64,000 nucleotides of DNA from Candidatus Bathyarchaeota archaeon. GTDB lineage: Archaea > Thermoproteota > Bathyarchaeia > TCS64. The stretch is taken from assembly GCA_016783455.1 (NCBI GenBank), contig JADHWN010000002.1, positions 51,115 to 115,114 on the forward strand. The letters are read 5' to 3'. Made by a program: the position numbers and the translations under genes. Positions 8,414-16,240 of this stretch are shown one piece after another (position 1 is the stretch's first letter; every line of letters starts with the position of its first letter). The notes beneath the pieces are model-generated. The model made no database searches. It worked only from the letters and a program-made list of their open reading frames with translations, and was not told the DNA's origin.

Positions 8414-9040
8414 TCCATTTTTTTCCTCCTTTTCATCGGGTTTCAGGTTGCCCTGGGGACCCTGGGCCCCGTCCATGTTGGACTGTGATGTGTAGAGTAC
8501 TCCCGGGCCCGCCATGTGGCCCACGGTGAGTATTCCTGCCTGGGGGTAGGCGGGGTCGGCGACGAAGTCCACCCGCTCGAAGGTGAAGCTCTCTATGACC
8601 TCGTGGCCCTCGCCGCTGGTGATGTGCTCGTCGGGGGCTCCTGTGATGTCCTCGCCGCAGACGCTGCAGGTCACCCTGAAGGCTCTGATCACGACGCTGA
8701 CGGGCCCCCATTCGCCGCCTGTGAGCTTCTCCCAGGCTGTCTCGTCGGTTATCTCGGCGGTGGCGAGGGCGTAGCCGTCGGGCTTCTCCACACGGACCCA
8801 CTTGCCCACCTCCAGGGGCTCGTGGACGTGGTTCACCCTGTACCCGGGTATGCAGCCTAATGGCTTCCCCAGCAGCCCGGGGTAGGCGTCCTCGAGGGCC
8901 TTGTCGGTGACCCTCCAGTTGTTCCTGTTCAGGCTGGTGTTCATCAGGTAGAAGGTGGCCAGCATATCCTCGTCCCCGGACTCGATGCTGTGCACCGCTG
9001 CCCAGAACCTCAGCTCTATTCCTTCACTCACTCTCCTCAT
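7991..9040 (-). CDS. Prohead protease fused to coiled-coil scaffold
   Basis: N-terminal protease-like part (ALATAEITDETAWEKLTGGEWGPVSVVIRAF...FTFERVDFVADPAYP) with a CxxC insert; C-terminal coiled coil EAQIEELRQQLTDKQKEIDTLKAENENL. Confidence 0.65.
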   Translation of the reverse strand: MRRVSEGIELRFWAAVHSIESGDEDMLATFYLMNTSLNRNNWRVTDKALEDAYPGLLGKPLGCIPGYRVNHVHEPLEVGKWVRVEKPDGYALATAEITDETAWEKLTGGEWGPVSVVIRAFRVTCSVCGEDITGAPDEHITSGEGHEVIESFTFERVDFVADPAYPQAGILTVGHMAGPGVLYTSQSNMDGAQGPQGNLKPDEKEEKNGMEAQIEELRQQLTDKQKEIDTLKAENENLNGVQTEKDELKERVEALEAERHQERVDTALEARFKAGLVADGDKEAERLKELDDKTLVLLAEDAGKVAERIEKAQPAGPKAKYTKDDKSSFEAAVEDTRERLFGHRREAAN

Positions 9041-10262
9041 CCTCCAGCTCAGCGAGGTCCCAGCCCATCATCTCCCACGCCTTCCCCAGGCGGCCCCCTA
9101 TCGGCCCCTGGCCCCGCCCATGGAGAACCGCCACGGCCTTCGCCATCTCGTAGACGTCGGACACCCTGACGGGGTTCCACACGTGCTTCACCAGCACCGG
9201 GAGCTGCTCACCCTCGGGCACGGGCTGGCCCTCGTCCTCCAGTATGTTCCGGGTCCACCTGTCGTACCACTGGGCCTCCAGCTCCCGCTTGAAGTACCTC
9301 TGGATGTGGGTGACTGGCCCCTGCACGTAGGCCTCCAGCTCCGCGTAGGCGGTGGCCCTGTTCTCGATGGGCCTCCCCAGCAGGAACCGTGGGGTCCCGA
9401 AGTTCCCGATGATCGATTGGTCCAGCCGCTCAAGGAGCTCGTTGAGCCCCTTGATGTCCGGCGTCATGTCGACGACGGTGGGGGTAACGCTCTCGTTGAC
9501 CGCGATGCTCTTCCCGGCCCTGGCCACGGCCGCGAGGTCCTGAACGGCCCTGTCGGCCTCCTCCTTGCCGAGTCCTGAGGTGTCCGCCTGAAGTATCGTG
9601 TAGGGCGCCCAGATCGTCCGTACGATCTCAGGGAAGTTCTCCCGGAGGAGGTCGTGGCGGGCCTTGCAGATGTCCCTGATGGGCTCCACGTCGCTGAGTC
9701 CTTCCCGGTCTGCCTCCAGGGGCAGGTTGAGGAAGTACAGGAGCTCCGTGGGCTCGTAGAAGCCGTCCCTGCCCTCGTACTTGTAGCCCTGGAGCTCCCA
9801 GTCCTCGGAGAGGTTGGGCTTCAGCCTGGAGCTCTGCAACGAGAGGAGCCACGACGGGTACTCCTCGTCGTCCAGGACGATCTCGAACCCCGCCTTCCCG
9901 TATACGCTGCGCTTGACCTGGGCGACGAACAGGACCTGGTCCATGTTCACCCGCTTGTTGAACCCGTCGACGCCCTCCTCCACGAAGGCGTAATCCTCTA
10001 CATTATCGTCCTCGCCTACAGCTTCGAGGACAGTCTCAAAGCCGGCCGTCATGGTCGCAAAATAGGCATTTGTCACGACACACTTGCGGACGAGCTCGTC
10101 CTGGCGGAACCAGCGGTAGTCCTCGGGCATCCCCGCGTAATACGAGCTGGTCGTGGGCGTCGTGGTCTCCCCGTACCTCTTCGCCTTCGGCGCCCTGGCC
10201 TCCCCGTGGAGGAACCGCCTGAAAACGGGTATGATTCCGGGCCACGTCCTCCCCGACATCAT
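9024..10262 (-). CDS. Portal protein
   Basis: 412 aa; NFGTPRFLLGRPIENRATAYAELEAYVQGPVTHIQRYFKRELEAQ; adjacent to protease. Confidence 0.75.
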   Translation of the reverse strand: MMSGRTWPGIIPVFRRFLHGEARAPKAKRYGETTTPTTSSYYAGMPEDYRWFRQDELVRKCVVTNAYFATMTAGFETVLEAVGEDDNVEDYAFVEEGVDGFNKRVNMDQVLFVAQVKRSVYGKAGFEIVLDDEEYPSWLLSLQSSRLKPNLSEDWELQGYKYEGRDGFYEPTELLYFLNLPLEADREGLSDVEPIRDICKARHDLLRENFPEIVRTIWAPYTILQADTSGLGKEEADRAVQDLAAVARAGKSIAVNESVTPTVVDMTPDIKGLNELLERLDQSIIGNFGTPRFLLGRPIENRATAYAELEAYVQGPVTHIQRYFKRELEAQWYDRWTRNILEDEGQPVPEGEQLPVLVKHVWNPVRVSDVYEMAKAVAVLHGRGQGPIGGRLGKAWEMMGWDLAELEDEESE

Positions 10263-10390
10263 CTCTCCCTCGGGCCGCGCCTCGCCACGTCGAGGATCTT
10301 TACGCCCTGTCTCTCCCTGAGCCCCTTGAACGGGTCCTCTGGGTGTGACGGGGCCCTCTCCACGACGGCCTTAGGCGGATTTTTCGGCAT
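10259..10390 (-). CDS. Small 43-aa ORF upstream of portal
   Basis: Manual translation MPKNPPKAVVERAPSHPEDPFKGLREROGVKILDVARRGPRER (third block reads LRERQGVK), TGA overlapping the portal start. Confidence 0.3.
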   Translation of the reverse strand: MPKNPPKAVVERAPSHPEDPFKGLRERQGVKILDVARRGPRER

Positions 10391-10505
10391 AGCTGAGCCT
10401 CTTCAGAATCTTGGATATCACTAGGAAAGTGGATCATAAAAAAGTGGGTGAGAAAAGTAGGAAATGTAGCAATAGATATATAATGTTCTGACGATTACTA
10501 ATTAT

Positions 10506-10691
10506 GTGATGGTTCTAAGAGAGGATAAAAAGGAGAAAATATCCATCTCGCTTTCTTCAGATGTTTTAGAACGTGTCAACGAAGATGTTAGAAGAGAGGG
10601 TAGAAAGAGGTCAACCTACATCGATTACATCCTGAAGAACCACTTCGGCCTCACCAAGACCTCCAAGCCCCTAGCCAGGAGCGCCCGATAG
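10506..10691 (+). CDS. Ribbon-helix-helix DNA-binding protein
   Basis: KISISLSSDVLERVNEDVRREGRKRSTYIDYILKNH. Confidence 0.7.
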   Translation: MMVLREDKKEKISISLSSDVLERVNEDVRREGRKRSTYIDYILKNHFGLTKTSKPLARSAR

Positions 10692-10779
10692 CCGGGACCG
10701 GAAAAGTATCGCGCGCGTTACTCCAATGTTCAGTTAAAATTGGCGTATGCTTTATGGGTGACAACGTCCCAATTAATGC

Positions 10780-10841
10780 TGGCTGAGGGGCCCGCACCTG
10801 TGTCCGCACGGACATTGGTACACTCCAAAACCCCTCAGCCA
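10780..10841. repeat. Nested inverted repeat: 11-bp arms (TGGCTGAGGGG/CCCCTCAGCCA) enclosing CCCGCACCTGTGTCC and hairpin TGTCCGCACGGACA
   Basis: Direct reading; arms 10780-10790 and 10831-10841. Confidence 0.8.
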
Positions 10842-10896
10842 CCCCCACGAATAATTTATTAATATATACGCCTAAATGTTAGACGGAGTGTACCAA
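10815..10896. promoter_or_regulatory. 12-bp perfect inverted operator pair (TTGGTACACTCC ... GGAGTGTACCAA) flanking an AT-rich promoter
   Basis: 10815-10826 and 10885-10896 are exact reverse complements; TATA-like AATAATTTATTAATATATA between; right copy abuts the ATG. Confidence 0.75.
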
Positions 10897-11252
10897 TGAA
10901 ACTGGATACAGATGAGACGGTACTAGAAGAAGTTATCAAGGAATACGAGCTAGCGATAATGAACCATCTCTTCAGCGTGAAGAAGCCAACGGGTAGCGGC
11001 ATTGTCTGGACCTGGATCAACGAGGGCTCCAAGTGGGGCCAGGAACCAGGGAACTCGATCAGCAGAGCCAGCGTCATCATGTTCCTCAACCGCCTCGTAG
11101 ACGAGGACCTCCTCACGTGGGAGGACGCCACGGGCAAGGGAGGCCACCACAGGCTATACGTGATGGAGTTGAGCCGACCCGAGTTCGCCAAAAAGGTGAT
11201 CGACAAGTTCCTCAACACGCTGAAGACGATAAAGGACCAGGAGAAAATGTAG
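10896..11252 (+). CDS. Winged-helix transcriptional regulator
   Basis: VIKEYELAIMNHLFS...ISRASVIMFLNRLVDEDLLTWEDATGKGGHHRLYVM wHTH pattern. Confidence 0.65.
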   Translation: MKLDTDETVLEEVIKEYELAIMNHLFSVKKPTGSGIVWTWINEGSKWGQEPGNSISRASVIMFLNRLVDEDLLTWEDATGKGGHHRLYVMELSRPEFAKKVIDKFLNTLKTIKDQEKM

Positions 11253-11528
11253 TATCCCGAAAAAGCCACTCTTTTTTTTCTTGTGCGCATGACGCGTAGC
11301 ATGATGAGGGAGCTTGATGAGTTCTTCCTGTCCAGGGTTGAGATCCCTGCCATGAGGCATGAGAAAAATCAGGCCATAGAAATCCTAATCAGTGAAGAGG
11401 CCCTGCTTCTTGCGAAATATCTGAGAAATAAAATTATGACTTGGATCCCATGAATATCATAAAGAAATTTTCTTTTGGTATTCTCTAATGATGGAAATCA
11501 TATTACATTTATTTTTCTAGCTAAGTAA

Positions 11529-14099
11529 ATGCTTTTAATAATTTTACTTAAAGATATAAATGATAATATGAACATCCCCGATCTAAGAATAATTGAGTTT
11601 CAAGGTCCATTACATTACATGCGCACACATTACCCGGAGCTTTTTTCAGATTCGAAAATAATTTCTGAACCTATACTGACAGAATCATTACTGGGATATC
11701 ATCTTGACACGTTAACTAATCGGAAACAGGAATTAGAGTTTGAGAGTTTTGCAACTAGGCTTGTTGAATTGGAAATATGTCCAAACATTAAGCCACAAAC
11801 AGGACCTGTTGGAGGTGGAGATGGTGGTTTTGATGCTTCGACTTATCCAGTTTCTCCTGAACTTAGTGAGAGAACATGGTGGGGTAATCCTAATCCGCCA
11901 ACAGATGAAAAATGGGCTTTTGCGATAAGCTGTAAGAAAAAATGGACTGATAAAGTACACTCAGATATAAAAAAAATATATGAATTAGATGAAAATTTCT
12001 CAAAAGTATTTTTTATTACAAACCAATATGCTCGTGCTGCAACTCGTGGAAAAAAAGAAAAAGAATTAGGAGAAGAATACGATTTTGAAGTTCATATTCT
12101 TGATCGCACATGGATTATTACGAAAGTTCTTGAAAACAAACATGAAGAAATGACAATTGAATTATTGGACCTTAAAGTAGAAAAAAGGGACAGGATAAAA
12201 TGGGGACCACTAGATACATCCAGAAATGAGGAACTAGAAAATCTCGAAAAAAAATTGGGTGATCCTAAAAGCTATTATGGTAATGATTTTTTACTAGCAC
12301 GAGATTATTTCAAAGCAGCAACTCTTGCTCGAGGTCTTGAAAAACCCAGGGCAACCATTGAAGGGTTATTTGTACGGTCTTTTCAAATAGCAGAAAAAGT
12401 AGGATTATCTGGTCAAATTATTGAAATTGGTTATGAATATGCTTGGACTTGTTTTTGGTGGTTTGAAGATTACGAATCTTTGAATAGAATTTATGGAGAA
12501 ATTGAGGAATACTTGAATCAGACAGATGATTCATATGACTGCGAATATTTTCTTAATCTTTGGATGCTACTTTTTGGTGCTGTAAATGGAGGTATATTAT
12601 CATCAGAATCTGTAGATTTATCGAATAGAATAAATGTCATAAAAAAATGGTTAGATGAAAACTCACAAGATGAAAGTCGACCAAATAACGCACTTTTTTC
12701 AAAGATATTATCCAGAACTGTTGATTTAATAGAATCAATAGGCGACTCCGATGAGATAGACGATATTTTTAAAGCGATTATTGAGGATTTGGAGGAGTCA
12801 GAAGGACTTGTTACATTCCCGTTTATGAAGATAATAAATAGATTCATTAACTTTGGTCAATTTTTTTCAAAAAATGAAGGATACAATTTATTATTTGAAA
12901 CAATTGAAAAACTTTCAATAGATAGAACTAGCGAAAATCAAAGAGGAGAATTATTTTATATTCGAGGAGTACAATGTCTTGAAAATGATCAATTAGAATT
13001 AGCTCTCAAATATTTAGGTCAAGCAAGAGTTTTACTAGCTAAAGAAGAAACAATAGTAAAAAGTATACGGGCATCATACGGGTGTTCAATTGCATATTTT
13101 GGGTTGGAGCATCATTGGGCTGCAAAGATGGAAGCGTTAATATCCGTTTTTCTAAGTACAAGTGGTAAAACATTGGATTCTATGCAGTTTCTTTTAGAAC
13201 ATTTTTTAGCGATAAAATTGTTATGTTGGGAAGAATTACGATTGGGGCAAATTAGGTCCTTTTCACAGTGGTATCGGTATAACTTGATCGTATTGGACTA
13301 TCTTGAAAAGGATGGACATGATTGCGAGAAATTTAAAGAAGAATTAATGATACAAGATTGTGTCCTTGGTTGTTTTCTGTTAAACATTTCTGATAGCAAC
13401 CTCAATGATTTAAAGCAGATACAGAATCGCTTAGAATCTAACGGTTTATTTATGAGCGAACTTTGTTTAAAATATCGAAATCAAGGTTTTCAAGGAGTAC
13501 AAGAAGAGTTTCCAGAGGAATTGAGTGCTGAAGAAAAAATATACGAATATTTTTATATGTTGAAACAGAATCCGGCTTCTGCTCAAATACCTGCTGAGTT
13601 GACTGACGAGTTTAAAGAGTATAAAAAAATTGACACAGAGATTATGGGAATCAAATATATCGTCACTACGAGGAATTTCTTAGGTACAATCTTAATCTCT
13701 GAAAATCTTTTAGGAGTCATTGAAGCTGCTTTATGTTTAGCAAAATGGGAGAATTTTGCATTTATAGTTGATGAAATACATTTTCTTGTGGATATACATG
13801 ATTCAGGCAATAATCCCCCATTGAACATTATTGCACAAGAAACTAATCCAGATGGTTATTTTTTAATTTGGAAACCTGATGTTCTTGAATACATAATAAA
13901 ATCACCAAAAGAGATTCGAGATTTTTTTCATAAATTCTTTTTCAAAATATTACTTGATTCCACCATAGATCCGAAAGAAGACTTACAAGAAGAATTTGAA
14001 AGATTACATTCAGAACATACGTTTAGTAGAGCAATGAGTTTTACTCCAACAGGGATAATGAACTTAACTATATTAGGAGAGAATTACTATGACATCTAA
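11529..14099 (+). CDS. Large AT-rich-encoded protein: N-terminal PD-(D/E)XK/Mrr-like nuclease domain and long alpha-helical repeat region (candidate defence effector/sensor)
   Basis: N-terminus QTGPVGGGDGGFDAS...KWAFAISCKKKWTDKVHSDIKKI matches GxxDGG..D-x(n)-xxCKKxW pattern of restriction-like nucleases; remainder all helical, TPR-like. Start may be the later ATG (MNIPDLR). Confidence 0.55.
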   Translation: MLLIILLKDINDNMNIPDLRIIEFQGPLHYMRTHYPELFSDSKIISEPILTESLLGYHLDTLTNRKQELEFESFATRLVELEICPNIKPQTGPVGGGDGGFDASTYPVSPELSERTWWGNPNPPTDEKWAFAISCKKKWTDKVHSDIKKIYELDENFSKVFFITNQYARAATRGKKEKELGEEYDFEVHILDRTWIITKVLENKHEEMTIELLDLKVEKRDRIKWGPLDTSRNEELENLEKKLGDPKSYYGNDFLLARDYFKAATLARGLEKPRATIEGLFVRSFQIAEKVGLSGQIIEIGYEYAWTCFWWFEDYESLNRIYGEIEEYLNQTDDSYDCEYFLNLWMLLFGAVNGGILSSESVDLSNRINVIKKWLDENSQDESRPNNALFSKILSRTVDLIESIGDSDEIDDIFKAIIEDLEESEGLVTFPFMKIINRFINFGQFFSKNEGYNLLFETIEKLSIDRTSENQRGELFYIRGVQCLENDQLELALKYLGQARVLLAKEETIVKSIRASYGCSIAYFGLEHHWAAKMEALISVFLSTSGKTLDSMQFLLEHFLAIKLLCWEELRLGQIRSFSQWYRYNLIVLDYLEKDGHDCEKFKEELMIQDCVLGCFLLNISDSNLNDLKQIQNRLESNGLFMSELCLKYRNQGFQGVQEEFPEELSAEEKIYEYFYMLKQNPASAQIPAELTDEFKEYKKIDTEIMGIKYIVTTRNFLGTILISENLLGVIEAALCLAKWENFAFIVDEIHFLVDIHDSGNNPPLNIIAQETNPDGYFLIWKPDVLEYIIKSPKEIRDFFHKFFFKILLDSTIDPKEDLQEEFERLHSEHTFSRAMSFTPTGIMNLTILGENYYDI

Positions 14100-14604
14100 A
14101 AATAAAAAAGCCCCATTACATAAATTATACGATGCAGAAAAATCACTAGAATATATAAAAAATAGATACATCAGAATTAGAGAGATGATGGAAAAACAGA
14201 TTACTGCGTTACAACAAGACCAAGAGTTTAAAAAAATATGTCAAAAGTATAATAAAGATGGATACCCTGATTGGGTAATTTTAAGTGCAATTATGAATTG
14301 TGTAATAAATACTAGAATGAAAGATTTACAATATGATGTATTAAGAAATCCAGAGAAATTCTTAGAAATCTCAGAAGAAATAAAGGAGTTAGTATATTCA
14401 CCAAAAAAAATTTTAAAGGATTTGGACAAGAACATAAAGTTACATGCTATAATATGTTTACCCACATATGGGTTTGAATTAAGAAGAAAGGATATTACAC
14501 CAGAAGTAGTTGAACGGTTCCTGAGAGAAAGAATGGTGCATTACTCTCATGATCTCCCTCATAATCCACTTTTTGGTGAGTCTGATGGAAATTGGCCTGT
14601 TTGA
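14089..14604 (+). CDS. Unknown 171-aa partner protein, overlaps 11529..14099 by 11 nt
   Basis: ATG at 14089 inside the upstream gene; same low GC; no recognised motif. Confidence 0.6.
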   Translation: MTSKNKKAPLHKLYDAEKSLEYIKNRYIRIREMMEKQITALQQDQEFKKICQKYNKDGYPDWVILSAIMNCVINTRMKDLQYDVLRNPEKFLEISEEIKELVYSPKKILKDLDKNIKLHAIICLPTYGFELRRKDITPEVVERFLRERMVHYSHDLPHNPLFGESDGNWPV

Positions 14605-14765
14605 TTCATGCGCGAGCGCGAAAATGCACACTGATTATTTGAAAGAGCATATAATTTTAGTTTGGTTGACTCTAAAACCATGATTAATAATACACGAATT
14701 AGGAGGTATAATCTTTTATAAATCGTGTTTGTGTTTGTGTATTTCAGAGGGTATTCTTACCAACA

Positions 14766-15302
14766 TCAGTAGCCAATGATCGTGATCGTGTAAGGTAACT
14801 TTACTCTCGTATTTCCGGACAGGGCATTGCAGATATCTACGCACTTTTCGAAATCCTTGGATATTATCTGCTTACTCTTGGATTTGTACCTATACTCATT
14901 TGCTACTGCGATCACGAGATGGTCAACATTCGTCATCACCATACCTAGGATCAAGTCTCTGTATATCGCATTTCCCATGACACCCCTACCAGCTTCTATT
15001 TCTAATCCGACTCGAGTCTTACTATTATAGGCGTCAATCTCGTACTTCAGCTGGGGATTGCCGTTAATACCAAACGTGACAGGTCGGAAAATTTTGTCAG
15101 AACTTTTCTTGGATTTTTCGACGTCAAATCCGATTGCTTCTAAGTCGGTTCGTATAAACCCAAGAACAACATCACTGCTTCCGGACATCCCTTGTACGGT
15201 AGAGATGGATGATTCATTTTTTCGCAAACACTCAACGACGTCTAACACGAATTGGGGTGGTTCGTGAGTTATTGGGAAATGTTGGAATCTAATATCTGAC
15301 AT
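14766..15302 (-). CDS. PD-(D/E)XK nuclease-like protein
   Basis: NPQLKYEIDAYNSKTRVGLEIEAGRGVMGNAIYRDLILGMVMTNVDHLVIAV: D-x(n)-ExE core followed by N..RDL helix. Confidence 0.55.
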   Translation of the reverse strand: MSDIRFQHFPITHEPPQFVLDVVECLRKNESSISTVQGMSGSSDVVLGFIRTDLEAIGFDVEKSKKSSDKIFRPVTFGINGNPQLKYEIDAYNSKTRVGLEIEAGRGVMGNAIYRDLILGMVMTNVDHLVIAVANEYRYKSKSKQIISKDFEKCVDICNALSGNTRVKLPYTITIIGY

Positions 15303-15484
15303 TTTTCTCGTGTTTTACCTTATTATCCTATGAAATAATCTTTGTGTGTGCGTGTGTGTACAGAGACTGAGTGAGAGGGAGAGTGAGAGAGGGGAGGAGT
15401 AGGAGAAGGGTTTGGGTTTGGGGATTAAATTTAACTCCCGCATACTTGGGTTTGGATCGTATGCACGAGAGAATCATTCATACA

Positions 15485-16099
15485 TCATCGCCAGACCTTG
15501 ATGCCCTTCTCGTGGATGTAGTCCGCTGCGAGCTCCGCGATATCTGGGGCGTTGAAGGATATCCACCGGTTATCCTTGACGTAGGCCACGATCTCCCTGT
15601 AGGATATCTCCTTCAAGTGGCGGGGCTCCAGGTACTCAGTGAGCATCGACTGGGCGACCTCCCTCGCCAGCCTGTACTTGGGGCTCAAGGTCCTGTAGTG
15701 AAGGTTGATGGCCTTCGCCACATCCTCCGGGACGTAATGGCCACGGAGCCCCCAGACCTTGGGAATGGGTCCACTGCGCTTCATCCTCCGCCGGGGCATC
15801 TTGATGACCGGCTCCACAATCTCCAAGGCCATCAACTGCTTTAGGACGCGGTGGGAGGTGGTCTCGGGCATCCCGAGCTGGATCTGGAGCAGCCAGGCGG
15901 TGACCGCCCCGGTCCTGCAGAGATAGATGAAGGCCTGCCCCATCCACTCTGAGCTGAAGATACGCCCACACGCTGACAGTATTTCACGATCAGTAGCTAA
16001 ACTATTTCTACTAATAATACTGTCATTTGATAGTATTATTCTAAAAGCCCTTATTATATATAATATGGGAATACTGTCATGGCGTGGCAGTTTTACCAT
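15485..16099 (-). CDS. Winged-helix DNA-binding regulator (true start probably downstream of 16025)
   Basis: VTAWLLQIQLGMPETTSHRVLKQLMALEIVEPVIK; promoter TATA (16050-16065) lies inside the longest ORF, so the annotated N-terminus is doubtful. Confidence 0.6.
   Translation of the reverse strand: MVKLPRHDSIPILYIIRAFRIILSNDSIISRNSLATDREILSACGRIFSSEWMGQAFIYLCRTGAVTAWLLQIQLGMPETTSHRVLKQLMALEIVEPVIKMPRRRMKRSGPIPKVWGLRGHYVPEDVAKAINLHYRTLSPKYRLAREVAQSMLTEYLEPRHLKEISYREIVAYVKDNRWISFNAPDIAELAADYIHEKGIKVWR
15974..16079. promoter_or_regulatory. Four-copy operator array, box AATACTGTCA
   Basis: TGACAGTATT 15974-15983; AATACTGTCA 16016-16025; TGATAGTATT 16028-16037 (1 mismatch); AATACTGTCA 16070-16079. 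Confidence 0.75.
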
Positions 16100-16240
16100 A
16101 GAAAATCTCCGTACAACTGTGTTCTCACATGTGGGTTCCCTTTAATTACCCTTTTTATTAACTGCATAATCGTCACATCCTGTGATTCCGGGAAACATAG
16201 GAGACGCGCACATATGGAATATCTAACATGATTACATGGC

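Noticed and set aside
8414-8428. Second A7 run (GAG GAA AAA AAT) as another programmed frameshift
   Set aside because: It lies in the SD-to-start spacer of the nested scaffold and a -1 slip does not lead into a plausible gene; an internal start is the simpler explanation
8012-8488. Long + strand ORFs antisense to the provirus module and host genes (e.g. 8012..8488, 9654..10424, 16979..18115, 19165..20256, 21281..22459, 39663..41207)
   Set aside because: Shadow ORFs of high-GC genes: Pro/Arg/Val/His-rich, no motifs, and the opposite strand carries clear conserved proteins
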